This document shows, one piece after another, positions 22,074 to 32,966 of a DNA stretch of 64,000 bases (its first letter is position 1; each line of letters begins with the position of its first letter). Location of the stretch: the NCBI GenBank assembly GCA_025526915.1, contig JAHLKH010000046.1, forward strand, positions 1 through 64,000, read 5' to 3'. Source of the stretch: Entophlyctis helioformis (Eukaryota; Chytridiomycota; Chytridiomycetes; Chytridiales; Chytriomycetaceae). Below the pieces are notes generated by a model. The model had not been told where the DNA came from. It did no database searches and worked only from the letters and a program-made list of their open reading frames with translations. A program made the position numbers and the translations under genes.

Positions 22074-24641
22074 TTACTCGGGCTTGCTGCATGTGCGTTT
22101 ATTTGGCTCGACCGCTAGCTGGCCGCGAGGCAGACCGGTCTTGGCGGTCGCTGCCGTGCCAGCCGGTTTGGAGCTCTTGCCGCCACTCGCAGCAGCCCTC
22201 TTCTTCTTTTTCGTAAACGAGTCCATGTACTCCTGGATGTCTTCGAGCGGCTCGATGCGGCCGCCGACAAGCTGGTAGATGCGGCCCGTCTCAGTCGACG
22301 CCACCGCGTTGGCGAAAAACTCATTGTGCGACACGAGGACGACCGAGCCTGGCCAGTCAATCAGTGTGTCCATGAGTGCGTCGATCGAGTCAAGATCGAG
22401 ATGGTTGGTGATTTCGTCGAGAATGAGGAGCTGCGGGGCATTGAAGAGGGCGTATGCAAGCACAACACGCGTTCGCTCGCCGCCCGACAGCGTCGACAGC
22501 GGCTGTTGGGCGACATTCGAGGGCAGCGACACGCGACCCAGAATCTCGAGATAGTCTTGGTTGGACAGGATCACATTGTCGTCGGGGTTGAGCTGCATCT
22601 GTGTTGATGCGCCAAAACACTGGCGGAGGTACTCTAGCGCGCTCACGTGCTTGCTCGACAGCTCGTCCACGTGGTGCTGTGCAAAGTAGCCCGTCTTGAG
22701 GTTGGGATGGAACTGGATGGTGCCCTTGCGCGGACGCAGCATCCCGCTGATCACCTCCATGAGCGTGGACTTGCCGGATCCGTTATGGCCAACCACCACC
22801 ACGCGGTCGCCAAGCTCAATGTTGAGCGTGATGCCCGTGAGAATGTCTGGCGTGCCCTTGGCGTAGCCAGCCGTGACGCCCTCAATCGCAACCAGCGCCG
22901 TGCCCTTGTGGCGCAGCTGCGTGGGCTGTGGGAACGAAAACTTGACAGGCTCGTCAGGCTGGTCCACCTCAATCTCGCTGCGAACAGACGCGTGGAAACC
23001 AGCCATGTCGCGGTTGAGCTTGAACCGGTGGCCGGACGCGTTCTTGTTCATGCCAAACCGTTCGAGCTTCTTGGTGCGGGACTGAGCCTGGCCGTGGTCG
23101 CCACGCTTGACGGCATTCGCAATAGACTCTTTGATGTGCTCCTTTTGCTTGTCCTGCGCAGCAATCATGCGTGTCTTCATGAGGTACTCGTTCTCCATGT
23201 TCTCGAGGTACTCGTCGTAGTTGCCCGTGTGGTACGTGAGCTTCTTGTCCTTGAGACGGATAATCTCCTCTGCGACGTAGTTGAGGAAGCTGCGGTCGTG
23301 CGACACCATGAAGATGGTGATCTCGGTGAGTGATTTGAGGTACTTGCGCAGCCAGATGATGGCCGGTAGATCCAAGTGGTTGGCTGTGCATCCGTTCATC
23401 GGCCGGTTCATCGATCGCATGCGCGGCCTGTGAGTGTGAGTGTGTATGTGTGTGTGTGGACAGCCAGACAGTGTCCATGACAATCATGACTCACTGGGCT
23501 CGTCGAGAAGCAGAATGTCGGGCTCCATGAACAGCGCCTTGGCAAGCGCCACGCGCATCTTCCAGCCTCCAGACAGCTGCGCGACCTTGGTAGCCGCCGT
23601 ATGCGCGCCGCCCTCGACAAAGCCCATGCTCTCGAGGATCTTGAGCGCACGGCCCTCGCGCGCATCGCCGCCCAGTGCCGAGATCTGTGCCGATACGTTG
23701 CTGAGTCGCTCCTGCGCGAGCCGCAGAGCGTCCTTGGGCTTTATGAGTCGATCCGACTTGGCACGAGCATGTGCGTCGACGAGCGTCTCTTCAGCCTTGA
23801 TGAGATCCTGCCGCGCATTGTATCCGCGCTTGCCAGAGCGAAGCGTGGCGGTCAAGTCGGCCTGCACAAGCTCGTTCTCCAGCTCCTTGATCTTGAGCGC
23901 CTTGAGTGTTTCCACGACGCTGTCGACGCTCTCCGAGTCGAGCGCCGTCTGCAGCACTGTCGGCCATCGAGCATAAGCACTTCCCGACCCGCTGCAGATC
24001 CACTACGGAGCCACTACGGAGCTGCAACGGGCTTACCGTCGCGCTCCTCAAACAGCCTGCTCATGGCGGCGTCGGCCGAATAGACCTCGTCAAGCACACT
24101 GCGCTGCAGAGCGCCAGTGTCCGAGATCTGCTCCACATACAGCGGGTGCAGGTTGGACGGGAACCCGGCAATCAGGCCCTGCGCCATGGCCTTGAGCAGC
24201 GTCGACTTGCCCGTGCCGTTGCGGCCAATGAAGCCGTAGTGCACGCCGTCCTGCAGCGCCAGGTCGGTGTTGGCCAGAAGCGTTGTGCCGTCGGCGAGCT
24301 GCACCGTGAGGCCGCGCAGATCCAGCTGGCGATGGCAGATGGGCAGGCGGGCAGGGGCCAGTCAGCAACGGTGCACGCTAGCTGCATAGCAGGCTCCACA
24401 GCAGGCTCACATCGCGGGACATGGTGTCGATGGCCTCGGTGTGGAAGCGGGACTGGATGGTGGATGCGATGATGGGGCGCTGCAGCACGGCGGCGGCCAC
24501 GTCGCTGCGGCTCGGTGTGGCCGCATCGCCTGCGCCCGTGGCTGCGGACCCGCTGCGGCCGCTGCGGCTGCCTGCGGAGCGTGTGCCTCGTGTCTTGCGA
24601 ACGCCTGGCGTCGTCTGCGTCGGCTGCTCGTTGTCGCTCAT
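22074..24641 (-). CDS. ABC-F family ATPase (two nucleotide-binding domains)
   Basis: This is a soluble twin-ATPase of the ABC-F class (GCN20/ARB1 relatives), which works on ribosomes, not in membranes. No transmembrane segments are seen. The N-terminus (MSDNEQPTQTTPGVRKTRGT from 24641) is basic and Ser-rich. NBD1 has Walker A FIGRNGTGKSTLLK, signature AQLSGGWKMRVALAKAL and Walker B DILLLDEPS, split by an intron before NHLD. The linker carries the helical ABC-F domain (NYDEYLENMENEYLMKTRMI). NBD2 has Walker A VVGHNGSGKSTLME, signature LSTLSGGERTRVVLAYA and Walker B LLILDEITNHLD. The LDE-I-T variant in NBD2 keeps the catalytic glutamate. A Lys/Ala-rich tail follows. At about 700 residues it is close to ARB1/ABCF2 in size, but I cannot settle the subgroup. 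Confidence 0.94.
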
Positions 24642-24917
24642 CGTGGCTGGTTCGACGTTGTGTATGCGCGTGAGGGCGGAAAGCCGCTGCAAAGTCGCGG
24701 CGCATACCGACCCCAATGACGTGGATGATGGTAGCACTCGGCTGGCTGGATGGCTGGCTGGATGGCTGGATCGATGGCTGCACACACACAACGATGCAGG
24801 CGGCACAAACGTGCGGATTCATTCAGAGGGCTGCGAAAGCGAGCGAAGCAAGTCGAGAAAGCGAGCGATAAAAGGGAGGCTGAGCGAGATGGGGGGCGTG
24901 GCCGTGCGGGCCATGGA

Positions 24918-26484
24918 TCACACGAGGACAGTGGTGAAAACAAAGTTGGTGGTGGTCGTCTTGGGAGTCGCAAAGCGGATGTTGCTGGGATGCGAGACGC
25001 GTGAGGCTGCAGTGTACAGCATGCCGTGATCAAAGAATCTGCTCTGCAGATCAACACCGACACACTTGAGTTGCAGACCCTGTGACTCGTGGACCGTCAT
25101 GGCAAAGCCGAGCTTGAACGGGAGATTGTATAACGAGATCATCCGATGACTGCAGCCTGCAACGTCACAGGGTGTTTGACCTCCGGTGTCAATGTGGACC
25201 AACTCGCCCGTGTTTTCGATCTCCGCCACAAAGTGCGTGCTGCTGGAGACGCTCTTGACGATCAGGCGAGTGCCTTTGCACGGCATGAATCGATCGCTGA
25301 CATTTTGCGTCAGGATGAGCGGCATGCCTGCCTTCATGGTCAAGAAACGCGGTGCCGCTGCAACTTCTTCAAGAGGTACTTCAAGGAGAATGCAGTACAT
25401 GATGCTGTTGATCAGTTCGGCAACCTTTTTCGTCGACGTCAGAACGACGCGGCCATTCATCCATCCGTCTTCGGCAGCATGGTAGTTGAAGTCGGGGAAC
25501 ACAAAGTCGACGAGCCCTTCGATGGACGGCTCGATGCACAGATGTGCTGGCAGTGGAAAGTCGTAATCGATGTCGCAGTTGCTCAGTCCATTCCCGAGGC
25601 AAGTCAGCCACTCGGCGTAGTCGCGGCCAACCTCGTCATCCTCGCTGATGCGACGGCTGCCCTCAAGACGAAAGTAGACAAGCTTGGGAAAGAGCTGCGA
25701 AGTGCTGATGGTAGCCACAAAAGTGTCCTCGTCAGAACCCCACGGAACAATCGGCAGTATCTGGCGGAAATCGCCTGCCATGACGACAGCCTGCACATGG
25801 AGACAGTGTCAGACGAATGGTTTGGTCATGGCAGGTAAATGGAATCACACACACACACACCTTGCCGCCAAACAAGACGTTCTTTCCGGTGAGATTAACG
25901 AGCTCGAAATGCAGGGTGTACATGAAGCTGGAACTGAACATGGACGCCTGGTCGATCACGATGACTTTTGCCTTGCTAATGAGGTCCAAGGACTGGCTGC
26001 TAGCATTGCGAAGACTGAACGCGTTGGTTTTGATAGCTTCTTCGCCTGACCTTCTGGGCTCGCTCAAAGGCACATTGAAGCGCGAATGGAACGTCGTGCC
26101 GCCTCTCAGAAGGCTGGCCGCTGTGCCGGTCATCGCGACGGCAACTGCTACGTGGCCATAACGAGCGGCTTGCGAAAGGATGGCGTTGAGAGTGAAGGTC
26201 TTGCCGGAGCCTGCTGGACCGTCGATAAAGGCCGCAAAGGGTCTGGACTGAGCCACGGCGTTCATCACCTCATCCACAATCGCTTGCTGCGACGGATGCA
26301 GTACATTCACAGTGCTGTTGGTGTTGACATTGGTGTTGGCGTTGGCGTTGGTGTTGGCGATGCGAGACACAATGCGAGCAGGCGGACTGTCGCCGTTCGG
26401 ACGCTGCAACATCGCAGGTGATGGCCGAGTTGCCTCGCTCCTCAGTTCAAGCTGGTTGAATTGGGCTACCAGTGAGTCGCTCAT
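24918..26484 (-). CDS. PIF1/Helitron-type DNA helicase domain protein with altered Walker B
   Basis: This is a superfamily 1B helicase of two exons, with an intron at about 25870-25795. The start at 26484 gives MSDSLVAQFNQLELRSEATR, then Asn-Thr repeats. Motif I is AFIDGPAGSGKTFTLNAIL. Motif II, normally DE, reads VIVIDQASMFSSSFMY: the catalytic glutamate codon is CAG (Gln). Motif III is AVVMAGDFRQILPIVP. Later motifs include PLPAHLCIEPSIEGLVDFVF, the Helitron/PIF1 hallmark GMPLILTQNV and GTRLIVKSV, then GFAMTVHESQGLQLKCVGVD and MLYTAASRVSHPSNIRF. No replication-initiator (HUH) domain or Helitron ends are seen, so it is either a domesticated Helitron helicase or a host PIF1 paralogue. With the E-to-Q change, ATP hydrolysis would be expected to be impaired. 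Confidence 0.85.
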
Positions 26485-26489
26485 CGGTC

Positions 26490-27310
26490 GTGCGCGGGCA
26501 GTCGAGTGTTTGTTGTAGCGGAAAGGCGTCGCATTGATAAAGCATGGTCCAGCTTCTGTGTTTTGGTCGCGTCTGTGACGCGGATTACACAAATCATCAA
26601 GCAATGCGCGCAACGATAAGCCACTCCAGTTTGACAGCTGTGGTAGCCTGAAGGCACGCCTGCTGCAACTGCCACAGACCTGTCGGGAAGTGCTTTGTCG
26701 ATGTGGCACATTGTGTCTGCAGAGCATGTGAGCCGTGTGGCAGGCCAGTCTGGTCTTGACGGCACGGATCGATGGCTGAACCAGACAAGGTGCAGCAGCC
26801 TCATTGTGCTGGACGCCGGCTCCTCATATGTCAACGTTGCACTGTCCCAGGCTCTTTGTGACGATGGATTCTTTGGTCTGTGCGGCTGTCTGGCTGGCTG
26901 GTGTCTGCATCTTGCTGCACTCGCAGACGCCACGGCTGCACGCCACAGCATTGCCGAGTGCTTCGAGTTCTGCAGGCAGACCATTCCCACATGGCGATCA
27001 ACGAATGGATGCGTGCGATGGATTCACAGGCCAAGAGAGAGCGTGTGTGCAGTCTGCCAGTGGCTGCTCGTGTACTGTCGGCTGTTGCAGTTGCAGTTGC
27101 CTTCAGCTGGCCCACTTGGCATCGCATGATTTGGCAAGCAAAGGGCATCTGGCTGTGCCATTGAGTGCACTTGTGGCTCGTGGTCTGTGCCTGCGAGCCT
27201 GCAAGTTCATGCCTGCAAGTGCATGCCCTTGCTGGCACGATCGCCCATCTCAAGCCTTGACCAACAGCCACCAACAGCCGCCAACAGCCGCCAACGCACT
27301 GGGCATTCGC
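26490..27310. other. Intergenic region upstream of UBR7
   Basis: No supportable gene is seen. Several short open frames on both strands are mutually exclusive and lack domains. The last 80 bases (CAACAGCCGCC repeats, about 27260-27300) are the UBR7 5' leader and are duplicated at 50233-50350 in inverted orientation. Confidence 0.5.
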
Positions 27311-27315
27311 GAGCC

Positions 27316-29083
27316 ATGGCCAAGAAGGCCAATGCAGACGCTCATGCAGACGCAGGCACCGAGACGCTGACGGCCGTCGAGTTCCTGGCGCGGCAGACGC
27401 AGCTGGAGGCAGCGGCCGCCGAGGCTCTGCCCGACGACTTTTCCGTGTGCTCGTTCAGCCAGGGTCGGTTGGCTTGCGTGCCTGTCTGCGGTATCTGCGT
27501 ATCTGTCTGGCTGCTGACACGGCCCGTGTGGATGCCTGGCAGGGTACGTGGTGCAGCGGGTGTACTCGTGCCGCACGTGCTCGCTGGCAGCCGGCCGGCC
27601 CGTCGGCGTCTGCTACAGCTGCTTGGTGTGCAGCTGCTGGCGGCAGCTGCCTGTCTGTATGTCCAGACCTGCCGGACATTGACCGTCTGCGTGCCTGCCA
27701 TGCATCGGGCCTTGCGCCGTGTCCTGCCGCCGCCAGCGTCTCGGTGAGTTGCAGCATGCGCTGTGCCGTCCTGCGTGTGCACAGCAGCACTGACCCGCAC
27801 GCACGCACGCACGCTCGCCCCCTGCCGCCAGTGCCACACCACGCACGATGCCGTCGAGCTGTTTGAGCGCAGACACTTTCGGTGCGTCGCTCGCCACTTG
27901 CACTTGCACTTGCTCAGCTCAGCTCACCCAGCAAGTGCACTGCGACAGATGCGACTGCGGCACGCTGCGCAACGCATCCCACAGATGCGAGCTGGACAGC
28001 GCCAGGACCAAGGCCGGCCAGACCAACACAGAGAACGAGTACAACCACAACTTTGACGGCATCTTTTGTGTCTGCAACCAAGTGTACGATCCAGACTCGG
28101 AGACGTCGACCATGTTCCAGTGTGTCATGTGCCAGGACTGGCTGCACGACCGGTGCATCCCCGACGTGCGTGGCTCGCATCCACTCTGCCCATCCACTCT
28201 GCATGATCCGCCTTGCATACTGCCCTTCCATCGATGCTGACACTGGCATGGCCGTTGGACAGGTGCCAGACGAAGACGAGTTTGACGAGTTTGTCTGCAA
28301 GGCGTGCGTGACAGAGTATCCGTTCCTGGCGCAGTACGACCCAGACGGCACTCTGGGCATGTTTGTCCGACGCGACACGAACGCGACCGACACAGCAGCC
28401 GCAGTCAATGCCAATGGAAAGCGCGCACTGGATGTGGAAACGGCCGATCCAGCGCCAGTCTGTCCGTTGGCATCTGCTTCGGGCTCCACAGCCAAGGCGG
28501 ATGCCACTCCGCGGTACCTGTTTTGCCGAGAGGACTGGCGGTCGCATCTGTGCCGGTGCGACACGTGCCTCGCAATGTACAGCAAGAGTGGCATTGAGTA
28601 TTTGGTGCACAAGATGAAGGTGTACGAGCCGCCCAAGGACGAGAGCGCAGGTCGATCGTCTGAGCCTTGTGTATCAACGCCACGCAGCATGGACTGACTG
28701 CCGTGCTATATGCAGGCGACTCGTTACTGGATGCAGGCATGAAGCAGCTGGACCGTGTCGACCGTGTGCAGGCCATCAATGGCAAGACTGCCTTGTGAGC
28801 ACGGTGCATTGCAGAGCCTGGCTTGCTGACGACCATTGGCTGGCATGCAGGCGTGCACGCGTACAACAGGCTCAAGGACAGGCTCATGGGGTTCCTGCGC
28901 ACGTTTGGAGGTACATCCAGACTGTGCGATGCAAGCCTTGCCTGCTGGTGGTTGTGACAGCGGCTCACACTGCGTTTGCTGCGACTGGCAGAGACGGGCA
29001 AGGTGGTCACCAAGGCCGACATTGATGCGTTCTTTGCGGCACAGGCTGAGGCTGAGCGCAAGAAGAAGCGAGTGCGCATGTGA
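27316..29083 (+). CDS. UBR7: UBR7-type E3 ubiquitin ligase (UBR box plus PHD finger)
   Basis: This is a probable E3 ligase of the UBR7/Mlo2 family; animal UBR7 acts on histone H2B. The start at 27316 gives MAKKANADAHADAGTETLTA. Exon 1 ends at FSVCSFSQG. The next exons build the UBR box: YVVQRVYSCRTCSLAAGRPV then GVCYSC, CHTTHDAVELFERRHFR and VHCDRCDCGTLRNASHRC, with Cys/His spacing of a zinc-binding UBR domain. The PHD finger follows: GIFCVCNQVYDPDSE ... MFQCVMCQDWLHDRCIPD ... FVCKACVTEYPF. After that come YLFCREDWRSHLCRCDTCLA and the C-terminal module around MKQLDRVDRVQAINGM and LKDRLMGFLRTF, ending in KKKRVRM at 29083. About seven or eight exons are present and inner splice sites are approximate. 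It is convergent with the CCDC137-like gene. Confidence 0.92.
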
Positions 29084-29297
29084 CGAGCTGCCGAGTGGTT
29101 GCAAGTGCGGCGGGATGCAACGAGATGCAACGAGATGAGATGTATGGGATGCAATAGCAAACGCATAACATTACATTGACTCTAAGAGAACAGCGGACAG
29201 AAGGTGTACAACGAGAAAGAGGGAGAAAGAGGCATGCAAATACGACATGGGAAATGAAAAGCCAGATCCATCAGCCGCGAGCCAAAGCCTTGAGCGT

Positions 29298-30247
29298 CTA
29301 GAACGAGTCCACGTCTATGCGGTCGTCGTCAAAGGCCGTCATTGGCCCACGCAGCGAGTCCGAGACGGCCTTCTTCTGGCGGTACATGGCAATGGCGGCT
29401 TCGCGGTCGCGGAGCAGCGCAATCTGCTCGGCACGCGGCATGCTCTTGAGCTTGCGCTTGCGTCCAACCTTGGCATGCTCGCCAGTCGCGTCCAGATCCA
29501 GCTCGGCAGCATCTGCTCGTGCAGCCGCCGCCTTGTGTCTGTTGCTGCTGTTTGGGTCCGGATCCGAGTCCGAGTCGGCCGTGGACGGACCCTTGGCAGC
29601 AGCCAGGATCGCAGCAGCCGCCGCAGCAGCCGACGCAGCCTTTGACGGCCGCTTGGCACCAGGAACAAACTCCTTGCGGTTCTTGGGCTGCGCAGTGATC
29701 TTGGGCGGCTCCTGGACGACCTGGCCAAACTTGATGTGGTCCTTGAGGCGCCTCTCGACGTCGCCCTCGTCCGAGTCATTGCCGCTCTTGGACGCGGCCT
29801 TGGCGGCCTTGGCCTTGGTCTTGCGCTCCTGCATCCACTGCTTGCGCTTCTGGAACTTGTTCGTGGCGACCTTGGCCGTGCGGTTGAGCTCCTCGCGCAG
29901 CCGCTTGTCGGCGCTGTCGATCTCAAACAGCACGCCTTGGCCTTTTGGAGGCCGCTCTGCGCCTTGGCCTGCGACGGCGGTTGTGCAGCAGGAGCAGCAC
30001 CAGGAGCAGCCGAGCCGGGCTTGCCGCCTGCACGGCTCTGCTTGCGGCGGGTGTTCTTGGCAGCCAGCCGCTCGGCAGCCGCCTTTGCGTCGGCGCTGTC
30101 GGCCCGCTTCTTGGCCATCTTGGCGTCCATGCGCTGCACCAGACGCAGCGTCTCTCTGTACTTGCGCGGGAATCCCTGCGAGGCCGTGCCCTGGTCCTTG
30201 TCGTTGGGCTCGCGGGCAGTGTCCTTTGGCTTGCGAGACTTGCCCAT
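29298..30247 (-). CDS. CCDC137-like basic nuclear/nucleolar protein
   Basis: A highly basic, Ala/Lys-rich protein starts MGKSRKPKDTAREPNDKDQG at 30247. Two exons are inferred: a 65-base intron with donor GTGCAGG and acceptor CGCAG (about 30032-29968) joins KNTRRKQS to RQGAERPPKGQGVLFEIDSA and explains the apparent frame change. The middle has FQKRKQWMQERKTKAKAAK, and then HIKFGQVVQEPPKITAQPK, which resembles the KFG-x-V-x-x-PP motif of the CCDC137 family. An acidic Ser-Asp stretch (DSDSDPDPNSS) and the end FDDDRIDVDSF follow. The family suggestion is moderate. Animal CCDC137 is a chromosome-periphery and nucleolar protein. It is divergent from the repeated-family gene, about 250 bases away. 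Confidence 0.6.
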
Positions 30248-30479
30248 TGTGGATGCAGTTGGATGGATGGATGCAGTTGGATGGATGGATTGCCGTGAAG
30301 CAGAAAGCGGGATTTCGGAGGTTTTTCTTTGGCTTGCAACTCAATCTGTGAACATCAACGACCGGACGACGGCGACAACCACATGGACAACAACAACGAC
30401 CAAGGCAACGCTGGTAAGCGCATCCTGTTGAAGCCGCCACGTCCTGCATGTGCCGATCGCACGTGCTCGCTTGCCGAGT

Positions 30480-31450
30480 GTTGCCTGCTGCCTGCTGCCA
30501 CTGTTGCTGGGCAACATGCGCACTCTGCAATCTGTCTCACACCCCGTGTCTCACACCACCCGCCGTGTCTCACAGCCCCCAACGACGGCAACCCGCAAGG
30601 CGGTGTCGTGGCCATGCACGCAGACGTCGCCGGTAAGACCCGCACCTGCATCTCACCTGCATCTCACCTGCATCTCACCTGCAGCGCTTGGCTGACGCTC
30701 TGCTGGCGTCCATTCTGCTCACACACGCTTGCGTCGCGTCTTGTTCCCATGTGCAGGCCTTCCTCGCAGTGAGTGGATTGCTTGGCTGCGTGGCAACAGA
30801 TGCACTGTGCCACTCACACGCACATGCACCCGGCCCAGCCCTCGCTCCCGCCCCCGCACTCGCTCCTGAAGTGATGGCTCTCCTGCAGCAGGTGCGGGCA
30901 GAGCAAGCTGCTCTTCAGGCCGGACAGGCTGCCCTGCATGCTGGACAAGCCGAGTTGCGGGCCCAGAATGCTGCTCTGCTGGCCCAGATTGGTGGTAAGG
31001 ACGATCTCGATCTGGCGTGTGCACGCCTTGTGCTGACCATGCCTTTGCCCCCTTTGCTTCTTTGCTGCAGTGCTCGATCGTCATATTGCCAACATGGACA
31101 TCAAGCAGGTCAACTGGCAGCTGGCCCAGCGGCCACAGCAGCGCATCCTGCCCCTGGTCAAGGAGCGCCGCGGTTTCACCGTCCATCCGGGTCGCACCGT
31201 CCCCGACGCCTTTGTCCTCCAAGGACGCGACGGCTTTGAGGCCGGCCTGCTCCCTGGCCCAGCGACCCTGGGCTTTGAGTTTCCAGGGTCGAAGTCGGAC
31301 ATGTGGGATCTTGGCCTCCAGGAGCTGTACCACTTGGTGCAGTTCTATGACATTGTTGACGGTCAGCTCCGCGACAACGAAGCCCACTGTTCACAAGAGG
31401 ACCTGATTATGAGGCTCAACATCTTCCTCGGTGTGACTGTGGCCGTGTGA
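30480..31450 (+). CDS. Repeated unknown gene family, copy 2 (intact)
   Basis: This is the best-preserved copy of the three-locus family. The 5' part (30549-30610) holds the shared 40-base segment. An exon contains a regular heptad-like helix, MALLQQVRAEQAALQAGQAA ... LRAQNAALLAQIGG (30872-30992). An intron with GTAAGG donor and CTGCAG acceptor (30993-31070) joins it to VLDRHIANMDIKQVNWQL. The conserved C-terminal domain follows: FVLQGRDGFEAGLLPGPATL, GFEFPGS, LYHLVQFYDIVDG and NIFLGVTVAV, ending at 31450. The order is a short coiled coil, then a compact domain of about 110 residues. The N-terminal exon and start are uncertain; one candidate start is 30688. The stop lies only 39 bases before the COG4 ATG. 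No function is recognised. Confidence 0.65.
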
Positions 31451-32966
31451 ATGAACGCTTTGCCTGACTTTGACTTTGACCAAGCGCGATGCCCGTTGGC
31501 GTGAGTGTTTCTGGTGGTGCAGAGGCCGTGGGCGTGGCGGGCAGCGAGCACGGCGGCAAGACGCTGCCTGCACAGCCAGACCAGCCGCAGCAACCTCAAC
31601 AACCGCAGCAACCGCAGGCATCGCTGCCTCTGGAGCGGCTGCGCGGGCTCACGCACATCGAGCACATCCGCGAGCAGCTGTCGCTCATCACGCTCGAAGA
31701 GGCGGCCGTCGACGCAGACTTGGACGCCATCCTCAAGAGCCGCTCGGCCATCGAGACCACGCTGGGCTCGCTGGAGCTGCTGCGGTGCGTGCGTCTGTAT
31801 CTGTCTGCTTGTGGCTGTCTGTGTCTTCCTATCAGCGACTCACACCAACAGACAGGCCGCAGATCCAGATGCTGCGCACAGACGCAGACGGCCTGGTGAC
31901 GGTCATTGAGAAGACGTGGAGCGTGGCGCAGGGCATCAGCGGCAAGGTGCGCCAGCTGGATCTGGAGCAGGTGCGTATGTCTGCGTGTGTGTGTGCCTGC
32001 CTGCCTGTGCCTGCGGTGCTTGGACTGACTGGCGCATCCCTCAACGGCACGCAACGGCACGCAACGCAGTCGCGTGTCAAGACCACGCTGCAGCTGCTCG
32101 ACGACGTCCAGGAACTAAAGGTCCGTTGGCATGCACACCATCACGCCCGTGCACTTGCCATGCCGTCTGCGCTCACAGCCCACCCCTGCAACACGACAGG
32201 CGTGCGCGTTTGGTGCGCAGCGAGCCATTGCACGCAGCGACATCGAGACTGGCGCAGACTTCATCGCACGGTTCCTGCGCTTCAATGTCGAGCCTGTCGA
32301 AGAGATCTTTGTGCACACCATGGTCATGGCAGACGACCAAGATCCCGGCTTCATGGGCATATCCGCCACGGACGGCAGCACGAGTCCCGGCGTGGACGAT
32401 CCGCTTGGCCTGATGGGTCCGTCGCCGGTCAAGTCGCTCCGCCATGCGCAGGCGACATTGACCAACCTGCTCATGGACGAGTTTGATGCGGCTGTGCAGG
32501 CCAACAATCCCGACGAGATTGTGCGGTGCTTCAAGATGTTTCCGCAGCTGGGCAAGGCCGAACTCGGTCTCGACAAGTTCGCGGCATACGTCTGCGGCAA
32601 CATCTCGCAGTTCTGCCACGAGGGCATGCGCGCCGCAACCGAGTCGAGTCCGTGCTTGATTGCCCGCCGTGCGATGCGTGCCAGCCTCAGCTGACCAGCC
32701 TTGCTTTGCGTGCAGACAACCGGCGCAACATGTACGTGGATCTCATCACACGGCTCTTTGAGGTCATTGCATCCATGATCGACAGACAAGAGGCCATGGT
32801 CGAGTCGCACTACGGTCCTGGCCGCATGCTGTCAGTCATCCAACGCCTGCAGCGCGAGGCCGACATCCAGTCATCCATCCTGATTGGCGGCCTGATGGAA
32901 GCCAGGCAGCTCAAGCGCAAGGTCAAGGACATCCAAGCCTATGAAGACATGACGCGGCGCAAGCAC
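30480..32966. repeat. Outer inverted duplication, block 1, arm A
   Basis: This segment, family copy 2 plus the 5' half of COG4, is present in inverted form at 61642-64000. The inner edge is sharp: similarity stops after the CGCAAGCAC string at 32958-32966, inside a COG4 coding exon. The outer edge cannot be fixed because the partner reaches the window end. Confidence 0.85.

Noticed and set aside
29923..30530. Apparent frameshift in the CCDC137-like gene
   Set aside because: A 65-base GT-AG intron (about 30032-29968) restores the frame exactly, so it is normal splicing.
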